Source of the DNA: Clostridia bacterium
Lineage (GTDB): Bacteria > Bacillota > Clostridia > UBA1212
DNA: 50,224 nucleotides
Reading direction: 5' to 3'
Assembly: GCA_017625675.1 (NCBI GenBank)
Contig: JAGAKK010000052.1
Coordinates: forward strand, 1-50,224
The stretch's first letter is position 1. Each line of letters starts with the position of its first letter. Below are positions 34,641-42,135 of the stretch, piece by piece. The position numbers were made by a program, and so were the translations under genes. The notes beneath the pieces were generated by a model that was not told where the DNA came from, did not search any database, and saw nothing but the letters and a program-made list of their open reading frames with translations.

Positions 34641-34669
34641 TTGACAAAGCACTGCAATCAAACTAAAAT
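34641..34669 (+). promoter_or_regulatory. Promoter of the antisense RNA antitoxin
   Basis: TTGACA (34641-34646), a 17-nt spacer and TAAAAT (34664-34669) form a near-consensus sigmaA promoter on the plus strand, pointing at the 3' end of the toxin mRNA. No protein-coding gene follows it on this strand. Confidence 0.75.
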
Positions 34670-34675
34670 ATTATT

Positions 34676-34768
34676 AAAGAGTGCTTACCCATAACGGTTA
34701 AGCTCCGTATTATAATTGATTAAAAAATAATCGTCCGCGGCTGGAACCTATGGGGCGATTATTTTTTT
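34676..34768 (+). ncRNA. Predicted antisense RNA antitoxin (about 93 nt)
   Basis: From the consensus promoter, transcription would start near 34676 and stop in the T7 run after the hairpin at 34722-34767. The RNA is complementary to the last codons, stop and 3' end of the toxin mRNA read from the other strand, the tail-to-tail layout of TxpA/RatA-type systems. It carries no coding frame with a ribosome binding site. Predicted only. Confidence 0.65.
34722..34767. terminator. Bidirectional terminator shared by toxin mRNA and antisense RNA
   Basis: Arms AAAAAATAATCG (34722-34733) and CGATTATTTTTT (34756-34767) pair perfectly over 12 bp around a 22-nt loop and end in T runs on both strands. The toxin stop codon lies within the right arm. 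Confidence 0.8.
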
Positions 34769-34839
34769 GGTTGTCCGTACACTACAACAAGTAAAGATAC
34801 AATTGTCAATACAATCATCAATGTTTCGTATGTAGTCAT
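34759..34839 (-). CDS. Small holin-like toxin peptide, type I toxin-antitoxin
   Basis: A 26-codon gene starting MTTYETLMIV, with a hydrophobic helix (about residues 7-21) and ending GQPKK. The MTTYETL start and length match the putative holin-like toxins (Hol_Tox/Fst-like) of Firmicutes, which insert in the membrane when overexpressed. AAAGGAGGG lies ten bases before the ATG, a very strong ribosome binding site. The structured leader upstream carries CTCCTTT (34884-34890 on the complement), the exact complement of AAAGGAG at 34850-34856, so initiation is probably masked until processing. An antisense RNA overlaps the 3' end. The gene is below usual annotation size limits. Confidence 0.8.
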   Translation of the reverse strand: MTTYETLMIVLTIVSLLVVVYGQPKK

Positions 34840-34999
34840 TGGTATCACCCTCCTTTCATTGAAAAGCCAAAGCTCTTCTCCGCAAAGGAGCATAACCGCC
34901 TATTCCGTTACCGTCTCTCGCAGGAAACGGTCGCGGCTTTTACACAGTCGTGGGTAAAGCACCCACTGTAGCCAAGGCATCTCACCTCAGCCGAACATT
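34840..34999 (-). other. Structured 5' leader of the toxin mRNA
   Basis: About 155 nt with several hairpins on the minus strand: GTGGGT/ACCCAC inside a longer stem, ACCGT/ACGGT, and GCTCC/GGAGAAGAGC. The block GGCGGTTATGCTCCTT is shared 15 of 16 with the paralogous element at 37481-37496. It contains the anti-Shine-Dalgarno CTCCTTT. No gene is encoded in it. Confidence 0.6.
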
Positions 35000-35028
35000 A
35001 TTCTAACAAAGCTCTTAACAAAAATCAA
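35000..35028 (-). promoter_or_regulatory. Promoter of the toxin mRNA
   Basis: The minus strand has TTGATT (35023-35028), a 17-nt spacer and TAGAAT (35000-35005). The -35 region (AATTTGATTTTTG) is shared with the paralogous element at 37566-37594. Confidence 0.65.
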
Positions 35029-35052
35029 ATTCACCGGGAAATAAATGTTGCT

Positions 35053-35535
35053 TTACTTGATCACTTCGTCAACAAGCTCACGCACCGCACCACGGCCGCC
35101 GTTTGCCTTGCAAACGTATTTTACGGCCTGTCGCACTTCCTTCACAGCATCTGCAGGACACGCAGTCAGCCCGCAATATCCAATGCAATCAATGTCATTA
35201 ACGTCGTCACCTATGTACGCAATCTCCTCAGCAGAAGCACCGTACTTCACCGCAACCTCTTTCAGAACAGAAAGCTTGTCGGAAACGCCCTGATAACACT
35301 CTTTTATCTTCAGATCCTTTGCCCTGGCAGCCACAATCTCAGAACTGCGACCTGTAATAATCACAGGCGTAACGCCTATCTTGTCAAGGGTCACAATGGC
35401 ATACCCGTCCTTTATATCAAAGGCCTTCATAAGCTCGCCGTTTGCCCCCATATAAATATGTCCGTCGGTAAGAGTTCCGTCAACGTCCATCACCAGAAGC
35501 TTTATATTCTTTTTATTAGTTCCTGAAAAATTCAT
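35053..35535 (-). CDS. kdsC: KDO-8-phosphate phosphatase
   Basis: A 160-residue HAD-superfamily phosphatase without a cap domain, as in tetrameric KdsC. The nucleophile D17 and D19 lie in MDVDGTLTDG, the Thr/Ser motif in VIITGRSSEIV, and the metal-binding aspartates in YIGDDVNDID. It removes phosphate from KDO 8-phosphate. Its ATG overlaps the kdsD stop (ATGA). It is the last gene of the KDO set. Confidence 0.9.
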   Translation of the reverse strand: MNFSGTNKKNIKLLVMDVDGTLTDGHIYMGANGELMKAFDIKDGYAIVTLDKIGVTPVIITGRSSEIVAARAKDLKIKECYQGVSDKLSVLKEVAVKYGASAEEIAYIGDDVNDIDCIGYCGLTACPADAVKEVRQAVKYVCKANGGRGAVRELVDEVIK

Positions 35536-36509
35536 CTTACAATACCCGCCTTTAAAATATCCTGCATAAGCACAGTTCCCGCCACAGCCCCCTGCTCATC
35601 AAGCACGGGCATACAAGTAATATGCATATCATTCATTTTCTGGAGCGCATTTACTGCCATCTCCGCAGAATTTATAAACTTAGGATTCTTCGTCATATAA
35701 TCATCAACAGTAACGTTGTACACATCAACGCTCTTCTCAAGCATTCTCCTGAGATCTCCGTCGGTAATAATGCCCAGAAGCTTTCTATTATCGTCAATAA
35801 TGGTTACCATGCTAAGGCCCTTGGTACTCATCTCCACGATAGCGCTTCTTAGCGTACTGCCTGTCAGAATTTCAGCGTTGTCATCACCTGTATGCATAAT
35901 GTCGCTCACTTTTACAAGAAGCGTCTTTCCCAACGTCCCTGCAGGATGATGCAAGCCGAAGTCTGCCTTGGTATAATTTCTCGCCCTTGAAGAAACCACC
36001 GCCAATGCATCTCCCAACGCCAAAAGCGCCGTAGTGCTACTGGTAGGCGCAAGGTGCATATAGCAAGCCTCCTCCATCTCCGGAAATTCGTAATTATATT
36101 GGCAGCCCTTTGCCAAAGTTGATCTGATGTTTCCTGTAAGGCCAACTGTGACACAACCAATCTCGCGAAGCACAGGCAGAAGCTGTGTAACCTCCGTGCT
36201 CTCACCGCTGTGGCTCATAAGAAAAACAACGTCCTTCTTTTCCACCATTCCCAGGTCACCGTGCATTGCCTCGCCGGGATGCATAAAAAAGGCAGGCGTA
36301 CCAAGGCTTGCAAAGGTAGCAGCAATTTTCGTGCCGATGTGTCCCGGCTTTCCCATGCCGGTAATGACCACCTTACCCTGGCAGTTAAGAACCAATTCCA
36401 GCATAGTCCTGAACTCCTCGCCAAGGCTGTCCCTCACCTTTTCAAGGGCAATTATTTCCTTATCTATAACGCTTTTCGCCTCTTTTACAACGTCAAAATC
36501 AAGTGTCAT
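35532..36509 (-). CDS. kdsD: Arabinose-5-phosphate isomerase
   Basis: A 325-residue protein with an N-terminal SIS sugar-isomerase domain (VVITGMGKPGHIGTKIAATF, MHGDLGMV, MSHSGESTE, HLAPTSSTTA) and two C-terminal CBS domains (about 205-325). It makes D-arabinose 5-phosphate from ribulose 5-phosphate, the first KDO precursor. The kdsA stop and its ATG share one base (TGATG). Its ATG is at 36507-36509. Confidence 0.92.
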   Translation of the reverse strand: MTLDFDVVKEAKSVIDKEIIALEKVRDSLGEEFRTMLELVLNCQGKVVITGMGKPGHIGTKIAATFASLGTPAFFMHPGEAMHGDLGMVEKKDVVFLMSHSGESTEVTQLLPVLREIGCVTVGLTGNIRSTLAKGCQYNYEFPEMEEACYMHLAPTSSTTALLALGDALAVVSSRARNYTKADFGLHHPAGTLGKTLLVKVSDIMHTGDDNAEILTGSTLRSAIVEMSTKGLSMVTIIDDNRKLLGIITDGDLRRMLEKSVDVYNVTVDDYMTKNPKFINSAEMAVNALQKMNDMHITCMPVLDEQGAVAGTVLMQDILKAGIVR

Positions 36510-37279
36510 CACTGCACCGCCTCATAAACTTTTTTAAGCTTTTTAAGAAGCTCCTTCATCTCTCCCAAAGGCACCATATTAGGGCCGTCAGACTTTGCAT
36601 TATCAGGGTCCGGATGGGTCTCCATAAAGAGTCCGTCTGCACCAACTGCAATAGCCGCCTTGGCAAGATACTCAACGTAGCAACGGTTGCCACCTGTGCT
36701 GGTTCCGTTGCCGCCGGGCTTTTGCACACTGTGGGTAGCATCAAATATTACGGGCACACCGAAGTCCTTCATAACCCGCAGACCTGTCATATCCACAACC
36801 AATGTATTATACCCAAAGCTGGTGCCTCGTTCGCAAAGCATAACGTTGTCATTTCCTGACTGACGCACCTTTTCAAGGCAATTCTTCATATCCCAGGCCG
36901 CCAAAAACTGCGCCTTCTTAATATTTATGCACTTGCCGGTCTTCGCCGCAGCCACCAGAAGGTCTGTCTGTCTGCAAAGAAACGCAGGAATCTGCAATAT
37001 ATCTGCAACCTCTGCCGCAGGCGCCGCCTGCCATGCCTCGTGAATATCGGTGCAAACAGGCAACCCATAAGTATCCTTAACTTTCTTCAATATCTCCATG
37101 CCTTTTTCAATGCCGGGACCTCTGAATCCGTTAATGGAAGTACGGTTAGCCTTGTCAAAGGAAGCCTTAAACGTATAGGGAATCCCCAGCTCCTGGGTAA
37201 TGGCCTTCATCTCTGCGGCAATACTCATTACCATCTCTTCCGACTCAATGACACAAGGTCCTGCAATTAATTGAAACAT
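36509..37279 (-). CDS. kdsA: KDO-8-phosphate synthase
   Basis: A 256-residue aldolase joining phosphoenolpyruvate and arabinose 5-phosphate. It shows [70 protein letters not shown] and SDGPNMVPL. The start follows AAAGGAG. Upstream lies the decayed toxin-type element and then a truncated kdsB, so the original order was probably kdsB-kdsA-kdsD-kdsC. Confidence 0.93.
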   Translation of the reverse strand: MFQLIAGPCVIESEEMVMSIAAEMKAITQELGIPYTFKASFDKANRTSINGFRGPGIEKGMEILKKVKDTYGLPVCTDIHEAWQAAPAAEVADILQIPAFLCRQTDLLVAAAKTGKCINIKKAQFLAAWDMKNCLEKVRQSGNDNVMLCERGTSFGYNTLVVDMTGLRVMKDFGVPVIFDATHSVQKPGGNGTSTGGNRCYVEYLAKAAIAVGADGLFMETHPDPDNAKSDGPNMVPLGEMKELLKKLKKVYEAVQ

Positions 37280-37324
37280 AGTAAAAACTCCTTTAAAATG
37301 TCTAAAAAATCCTTTAATTATACG

Positions 37325-37633
37325 TAAATTCTATTGACAAAAGTACCAACGAAACAACCGTAAATATTAATATTATTTACTCTCTCAAAACCAAGAATGA
37401 CCATTGTCATTCTTGCTACGATAAAGCGACAGCTTTTTCGTATGACCACCTCCCTTCCGGGGACATCACCATCCGAGAACAAGGAGTATAACCGCCTTTC
37501 CGCCGTACCGTTTTTACACGGCAGCGACGACACCTCAACGCCAAGGGTTTCCCCTTAGCAATTACATTTTACCAACCATCTTTTCAAAAATCAAATTTCC
37601 CAAAAAATATTTTATTTAAGGGAAATAAATGTT
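37325..37633 (-). repeat. Decayed paralogue of the toxin/antisense element
   Basis: This gap shares landmarks with the element at 34.64-35.05 kb in the same order: GGGAAATAAATGTT at the right edge (37620-37633 and 35036-35049), the TTGATT promoter, the GGCGGTTATACTCCTT leader block (37481-37496) and a GGGAGGTGGTC ribosome binding site (about 37446-37456). There is no clear toxin: the codon at toxin-start position is ATA, and the open frame of about 43 codons that follows (ending at 37318) does not begin with MTTYETL. A hairpin CAAGAATGAC/GTCATTCTTG lies at 37391-37414. TTGACA at 37334-37339 faces it, but its -10 spacing is poor (21 nt). Confidence 0.55.
37566..37594 (-). promoter_or_regulatory. 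Promoter of the decayed toxin-type element
   Basis: The minus strand has TTGATT (37589-37594), a 17-nt spacer and TAAAAT (37566-37571). With no strong terminator before kdsA it may now drive kdsA-kdsD-kdsC. Confidence 0.6.
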
Positions 37634-37651
37634 CTTCCGGCAGAACATTTA
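37626..37651. terminator. Hairpin after the truncated kdsB
   Basis: Perfect 10-bp arms TAAATGTTCT and AGAACATTTA around a 6-nt loop. On the minus strand it is followed only by TTTCCC, so termination would be weak. Confidence 0.4.
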
Positions 37652-37687
37652 CGCCTGAATCCAGCAAAACCAGTGCGCTAAACCCCC

Positions 37688-37917
37688 TCACTCTGCCAGA
37701 CCGTTCTCAATCATATATCGCTCAACCTGCACCCTGTCCTTAGGCGTATCAACAGACAAGGTCTTGCAGTGTGCATTGATATAATAACAATCCTTGCGGT
37801 TCTCAATAAATCTGAAGGAATCATTCTCCTCAATCTTCTCAATAGGACCTCTGGGTGTCGCATGATAATACTCCAACGCACCGTGTGTAAAAGCGCCGAC
37901 ACCTACAAACTTCTGAA
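37688..37917 (-). pseudogene. kdsB: Truncated 3' end of kdsB
   Basis: The last 75 or so codons of a CMP-KDO synthetase gene, 228 bp matching 41400-41627 with five substitutions. Over the shared frame (EYYHATPRGPIEKIEENDSF to the C-terminus GLAE) the encoded residues are identical, and every difference is silent. It lacks the N-terminal nucleotide-binding half, a start and a ribosome binding site. It ends at a sharp junction near 37917. It is the remnant of the kdsB that once stood before kdsA. Confidence 0.9.
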
Positions 37918-38115
37918 AACGCCTTTATTTACGCATAAATTCTATTGACAACCACTAGTATTTGACTTAAAATAACCACAAGGAGATTACTTGCAGTTTT
38001 TTGTGTTGATGAGTAAAGCAAACTCTTCTTTTCTTATTAATTGTAACACAAAATGTTTTGTTTGTATAGTATATATAATTTGTTTTTTGTGCAGAAGATT
38101 TGTTAGGAGGACAAT
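37918..38115 (+). promoter_or_regulatory. Junction and promoter region before the fucosyltransferase gene
   Basis: The first part, AAATTCTATTGACAA (about 37938-37952), repeats 37327-37341 at the left edge of the decayed toxin-type element. TTGACA (37945-37950), a 17-nt spacer and TAAAAT (37968-37973) then form a consensus plus-strand promoter. Nearer the gene, TTGTAA (38041-38046), an 18-nt spacer and TATAGT (38065-38070) is a second candidate, overlapping ACAAAATGTTTTGT with 6-bp inverted arms. The gap encodes no gene. Confidence 0.55.
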
Positions 38116-39090
38116 ATGAAAACAATAAAATTATTTTTCACAGGTTTTTGGTCAGATTTTAATATCAACGATAATATGTTCACAAAAATTTTACGCAAAA
38201 AATTTAACATCGTTATCGATGGTGAAGATCCTGATTTTCTTATTTGCTCCCCCCTTGGAAAACCCTACGAATACATGAAGTTTGATTGTCCAAGAATTAT
38301 GTATTCTGGCGAATATCTTAGCCCTGATTTTTCTGCCATAGATTATTTTATAGGCTATGATAATATTGATTTTGGAGATCGTTGTTTTAGATTTCCTCTT
38401 TATTTACATAATAGTCAGTGTACCTTCAACAATGGAATTGCGTTGACGAAAGATAAAGCAAAACAAATATTACAAGAAAAAAAATATTTCTGTAATTACA
38501 TTTTTGGTCATGACACCGCTTTAGGAAAGAGAGAAGAAATTCTTGAAAAATTATCTCTTTATAAAAGAGTCGAATGTGCAGGCACACATCGCAACAACAT
38601 GCCCGATGGCCAGGTTTACACCTATCATACAAAAAAAGAACTTATGAAACTATGTAAATTTTCTATTGCGGCAGAAAGCGTATCTTATCCCGGCTTTGTT
38701 TCCGAAAAACTAGCGCACGCCTTCAGGGCACACACAATTCCAATCTATTATGGTGCACCTGATGTTGGTGAAGATTTCAATGAAAACGCATTTATTAATT
38801 GTATGAGCTATAACAACATTGATGATGCTATTGAAGCAATAATAGAAATTGATAACAATGACGATTTGTACATCAATATGTTATGTGAGAACAGTTATAA
38901 TCTTGTCAATTATGAAGAAATTATGATAAATAAACTTGAGTCATTTTTATACAATATTTTTATTCAAGATAAGGGGGCTGCATATAGGAGGCCACGATTC
39001 TATCGTGCAGGACAACACGAATCATATTTGAAGGAATATAATGAATTTATAACAACACTTCCTTATCGTGTTTGGAAAAAGTGCAAGTAA
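38116..39090 (+). CDS. Glycosyltransferase family 10, probable alpha-1,3-fucosyltransferase
   Basis: A 324-residue cytosolic transferase. The GT10 donor-binding signature is clear in the C-terminal half: FSIAAESVSYPGFVSEKLAH followed by IPIYYGAPDV. Members move fucose (or a related deoxysugar) from a GDP-sugar onto a glycan. AGGAGG lies five bases before the ATG. It is the first gene on the plus strand of the inserted cassette and is far more AT-rich than the housekeeping genes, in keeping with transfer. The exact donor is not readable from sequence. Confidence 0.85.
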   Translation: MKTIKLFFTGFWSDFNINDNMFTKILRKKFNIVIDGEDPDFLICSPLGKPYEYMKFDCPRIMYSGEYLSPDFSAIDYFIGYDNIDFGDRCFRFPLYLHNSQCTFNNGIALTKDKAKQILQEKKYFCNYIFGHDTALGKREEILEKLSLYKRVECAGTHRNNMPDGQVYTYHTKKELMKLCKFSIAAESVSYPGFVSEKLAHAFRAHTIPIYYGAPDVGEDFNENAFINCMSYNNIDDAIEAIIEIDNNDDLYINMLCENSYNLVNYEEIMINKLESFLYNIFIQDKGAAYRRPRFYRAGQHESYLKEYNEFITTLPYRVWKKCK

Positions 39091-39145
39091 GTCAGCTATA
39101 ATATTTGTTTCATTGGCAACCATTAAGAATCAGGAGAGTTAGTCT

Positions 39146-40297
39146 ATGAAGAAAAATTTATTATATCTCGATGGTATGAGAGCTTTAATGGCTATAAATG
39201 TTATTCTTTGTCATTTTGTATGTGTCTATTTTCCAGAAATGTACTTTCCTGAAAAGGTGGGGACTTTAAATTTTTTTGCTACAACCCCTTTGAATGTATT
39301 AGTAAATGGAAATGTTGCCGTTGTTTTCTTTTTTGCACTTACCGGATTTCTCGTAGGTCGAAGTGTTTTTATTAAGAAAAACAATGATATCTCCATAATC
39401 GACAAATTAAAAACACGATATATAAGGCTGCTTCCCCTAGTTATTGTCGCAACCCTGTTTACATTTGTTACAATGCAAACAGGATTACAATATCATCTTT
39501 CAATAACGAGCGAATATGTTAATACAAGCTTTTTGCATTCCTATTGTAATTTTGAACCAACTCTTATCAACCTAATTTCACATTCTATATTTTGGCCTTT
39601 TGTGGACTTTAGTGCATATATTGGACCGTTCTGGACAATAAAATATGAACTTTGGGGATATATTATTGTGTTGATTTACGCAACATGTTTAAAAAAGTCC
39701 AGATCCCGTGAATGGATTTATTTAATCGTTATTGTGGTGATGGCAATTTGTTTAGACTCTTATTATTGTATCTTTATAATGGGTTTATTTGTTGCAGATC
39801 TCTGTTTTAATACAAATCCTTCATTTTTAAAGAATGTTTATCAAAAATTATTTAACAAAAAGCCTCTTGTTTTTATTCTCTTCCTGATATCATTGTATTT
39901 CTCATGTTGCCCAATGTATGAAAAGTCTTCCCTTTACTGTTTTTGGTATAAGCTTCCCCTGCTAAATCATATTTTGTTACGCGGCTTTGGAATAGCGTTA
40001 TTTTTATTAGTTACAAATAATTCTATAATTATTCAAAAAATACTATCAGTAAAACCGCTCGTTGCATTAGGGCATATTTCATTTGAAACATATGCTCTGC
40101 ATTGGCCTATCATGCTTTCATTACAAGCAGGTTTATTTTTGCTCTTTGAAAAACAGATGAATTATAGTTCAGCTGCTTTGTTACCTTTTATAATCACTTT
40201 ACCTGTAATATATATTGTTTCATTCTTAACAAGTTTTCTATTAAAACAAACCAATAAACTAGTTAAAAAATGTTGTACTCATACAAAAAAAGCGTGA
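39146..40297 (+). CDS. Acyltransferase family 3 membrane protein (OafA-like)
   Basis: A 383-residue protein with about ten membrane helices. The N-terminal YLDGMRALMAINVILCHF contains the catalytic histidine of acyltransferase-3 proteins; ALTGFLVGRS and KTRYIRLLPLVI follow in family order. It would O-acetylate a sugar of the surface glycan. AGGAG precedes the ATG. It is paired with the fucosyltransferase gene, is very AT-rich, and its last codons and stop are inside the downstream terminator stem. Confidence 0.88.
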   Translation: MKKNLLYLDGMRALMAINVILCHFVCVYFPEMYFPEKVGTLNFFATTPLNVLVNGNVAVVFFFALTGFLVGRSVFIKKNNDISIIDKLKTRYIRLLPLVIVATLFTFVTMQTGLQYHLSITSEYVNTSFLHSYCNFEPTLINLISHSIFWPFVDFSAYIGPFWTIKYELWGYIIVLIYATCLKKSRSREWIYLIVIVVMAICLDSYYCIFIMGLFVADLCFNTNPSFLKNVYQKLFNKKPLVFILFLISLYFSCCPMYEKSSLYCFWYKLPLLNHILLRGFGIALFLLVTNNSIIIQKILSVKPLVALGHISFETYALHWPIMLSLQAGLFLLFEKQMNYSSAALLPFIITLPVIYIVSFLTSFLLKQTNKLVKKCCTHTKKA

Positions 40298-40323
40298 TGA
40301 ATCACGCTTTTTTTGTATGAGTA
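40276..40323. terminator. Bidirectional terminator between convergent genes
   Basis: A perfect 22-bp inverted repeat (core AAAAAAAGCGTGA / TCACGCTTTTTTT) around TGAA, with T7 after the GC stem on both strands. It serves the acyltransferase gene from the left and the dehydratase gene from the right. Confidence 0.9.
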
Positions 40324-40346
40324 TCATATTCTAAAGTCCTTATTTC

Positions 40347-41369
40347 TCACCCTAACTGTTCTCTTACGTAATCTGTTGTCATCAATTTTGCAACAATCCC
40401 GGGCACATCCAAAAGCGTTGTATCGTGGCTTGTATAAGCCTTGTCCTCAAACTCTATTTGTCCTTCCACGACAAATTTATCGTAGTTAAGGTCTCTGTTG
40501 TCCGCAGACACACGATAATAATCCCCCATATCCTCTGAACGAAGTCTTTCTTCTGCAGTCATCAACGTTTCATATAATTTTTCACCGTGACGAGTTCCAA
40601 TCATTCTGGTACCTGTGTCTCCAAAAAGCGACTGAACAGCTTTCGCAAGGTCTCCAATTGTAGATGCATCAGCCTTTTGTATGAACAAATCTCCGGGCTT
40701 AGCATTATGAAACGCAAAATTCACCAATTCCACAGCTTCATCCAAATTCATAAGAAATCTTGTCATGTTCGGATTCGTTATAGTTATAGGCTTTCCTGCT
40801 TTAATCTGGTCGATAAAGAGAGGAATAACGGAGCCTCTGCTACACATTACGTTGCCATATCTTGTACAGCAAATGATAGTTTGACCACGTTCGGCCGCAA
40901 CACGCGCATTTGCGTTAATTACATGCTCCATCATAGCCTTAGAAGTTCCCATTGCGTTTATGGGATATGCCGCCTTGTCAGTGGAAAGGCACACAACTCT
41001 CTTTACACCTTCTTCTATAGCAGCATGTAAAACATTATCGGTTCCTATAATATTAGTTTTTACAGCCTCCATAGGAAAAAACTGACAGGAAGGTACTTGC
41101 TTTAATGCTGCCGCATGAAAAATATAGTCAACACCGTACATAGCATCTCGCACAGAACCGAGATCACGCACATCTCCAATGTAAAATTTGACCTTTCCCG
41201 CAACGTCTGGATGCTCTGCCTGCAAAGAATGTCTCATATCATCTTGCTTTTTTTCATCACGGGAAAAAATACGAATTTCTCCGATATCTGAATTCAAAAA
41301 GTGTTTCAATACGGTGTTGCCAAAGGAGCCTGTTCCTCCGGTTATCATAAGTGTTTTTTGTTTATACAT
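40347..41369 (-). CDS. CapE/FnlA-type UDP-GlcNAc 4,6-dehydratase/epimerase
   Basis: A 340-residue extended SDR of the polysaccharide biosynthesis CapD-like group. It has the Rossmann motif GGTGSFG, FSRDEKKQDDMRHSL, HAAALKQVPSC, and STDKAAYPINAMGTSKAMME with the catalytic region in which a YxxxK is replaced by a methionine-type MGTSK, as in FnlA/CapE. Family members start UDP-N-acetyl-L-fucosamine synthesis; no partner CapF or CapG is visible. AGGAGG precedes the ATG. It follows kdsB by about 28 bases and is probably cotranscribed with it. Confidence 0.85.
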   Translation of the reverse strand: MYKQKTLMITGGTGSFGNTVLKHFLNSDIGEIRIFSRDEKKQDDMRHSLQAEHPDVAGKVKFYIGDVRDLGSVRDAMYGVDYIFHAAALKQVPSCQFFPMEAVKTNIIGTDNVLHAAIEEGVKRVVCLSTDKAAYPINAMGTSKAMMEHVINANARVAAERGQTIICCTRYGNVMCSRGSVIPLFIDQIKAGKPITITNPNMTRFLMNLDEAVELVNFAFHNAKPGDLFIQKADASTIGDLAKAVQSLFGDTGTRMIGTRHGEKLYETLMTAEERLRSEDMGDYYRVSADNRDLNYDKFVVEGQIEFEDKAYTSHDTTLLDVPGIVAKLMTTDYVREQLG

Positions 41370-41397
41370 ATGCAACCTCCTAAAAATAACATTGATA

Positions 41398-42135
41398 CTA
41401 CTCCGCCAGACCGTTCTCAATCATATATCTCTCAACCTGCACCCTGTCCTTAGGAGTATCAACAGACAAGGTCTTGCAGTGTGCATTGATATAATAACAA
41501 TCCTTGCGGTTCTCAATAAATCTGAAGGAATCATTCTCCTCAATCTTCTCAATAGGTCCTCTGGGTGTCGCATGATAATACTCCAGCGCACCGTGTGTAA
41601 AAGCGCCGACACCTACAAACTTCTGATATGCATAGTTCATCTCGCCCTTAGGGAACGGGATAGGCGCACGTGAAATAAACAGGCAGATGCCGTCCTTATT
41701 CGTAACGATCTTAAGGTTCGTAGGATCCACCACCTCAACAGGGTTTGAAAAATCCGTCATAAGGTTTGACACGTAGAACCCATCCTCGGGAAGTTTCTCA
41801 GGAATACACTTCACAATGTCATCAGCCATTACCAAGGGCTCGTCCCCGTTAATCATAACGTAAAGGTCAGCCTCCACCTTGTGAGAAACCTCATACAAAC
41901 GCTCCGTAGCGGTTTCGCAATCCTTGGACGTCATAATAACCTTCGCGCCAAATCCCTCTGCCACCTCTTTAATTTCCTCGCTGTCCGTGGCAACGTAAAC
42001 CTCATCCAGCGCCGCAGCCTCTTTGCTGTGCTTCCAAACCCAATACACCATAGGCTTTCCGCAAATAAGCGCCAAAGGCTTGTTATTAAAACGAGTAGAC
42101 CCGCCTCTCGCAGGAATCATACCGATAATTTTCAT
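41398..42135 (-). CDS. kdsB: CMP-KDO synthetase (3-deoxy-manno-octulosonate cytidylyltransferase)
   Basis: A 245-residue nucleotidyltransferase activating KDO with CTP. The N-terminus GMIPARGGSTRFNNKPLA has the CTP-binding loop; VMINGDEPLV, SRAPIPFPKG and ETATERLYEV-type motifs follow the KdsB pattern. ATG 42133-42135 has GGGAG upstream. The 3' 228 bp is duplicated at 37690-37917. Together with kdsA, kdsD and kdsC it completes CMP-KDO synthesis, but it is now separated from them by a cassette of three genes. Confidence 0.87.
   Translation of the reverse strand: MKIIGMIPARGGSTRFNNKPLALICGKPMVYWVWKHSKEAAALDEVYVATDSEEIKEVAEGFGAKVIMTSKDCETATERLYEVSHKVEADLYVMINGDEPLVMADDIVKCIPEKLPEDGFYVSNLMTDFSNPVEVVDPTNLKIVTNKDGICLFISRAPIPFPKGEMNYAYQKFVGVGAFTHGALEYYHATPRGPIEKIEENDSFRFIENRKDCYYINAHCKTLSVDTPKDRVQVERYMIENGLAE
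41400..41627. repeat. Direct repeat, intact copy inside kdsB
   Basis: This is the partner of 37690-37917, at a constant offset of 3710 bases and in the same orientation, with five substitutions (37694, 37720, 37745, 37847, 37876 against the matching sites). Crossing over between the two would loop out the GT10, acyltransferase and dehydratase genes and restore kdsB next to kdsA. Confidence 0.9.

Noticed and set aside
37318-37533. 71-codon frame in the decayed toxin-type element as a real protein
   Set aside because: Its upstream part is structured leader sequence, its in-phase codon after the ribosome binding site is ATA, and the peptide does not match the paralogous toxin.
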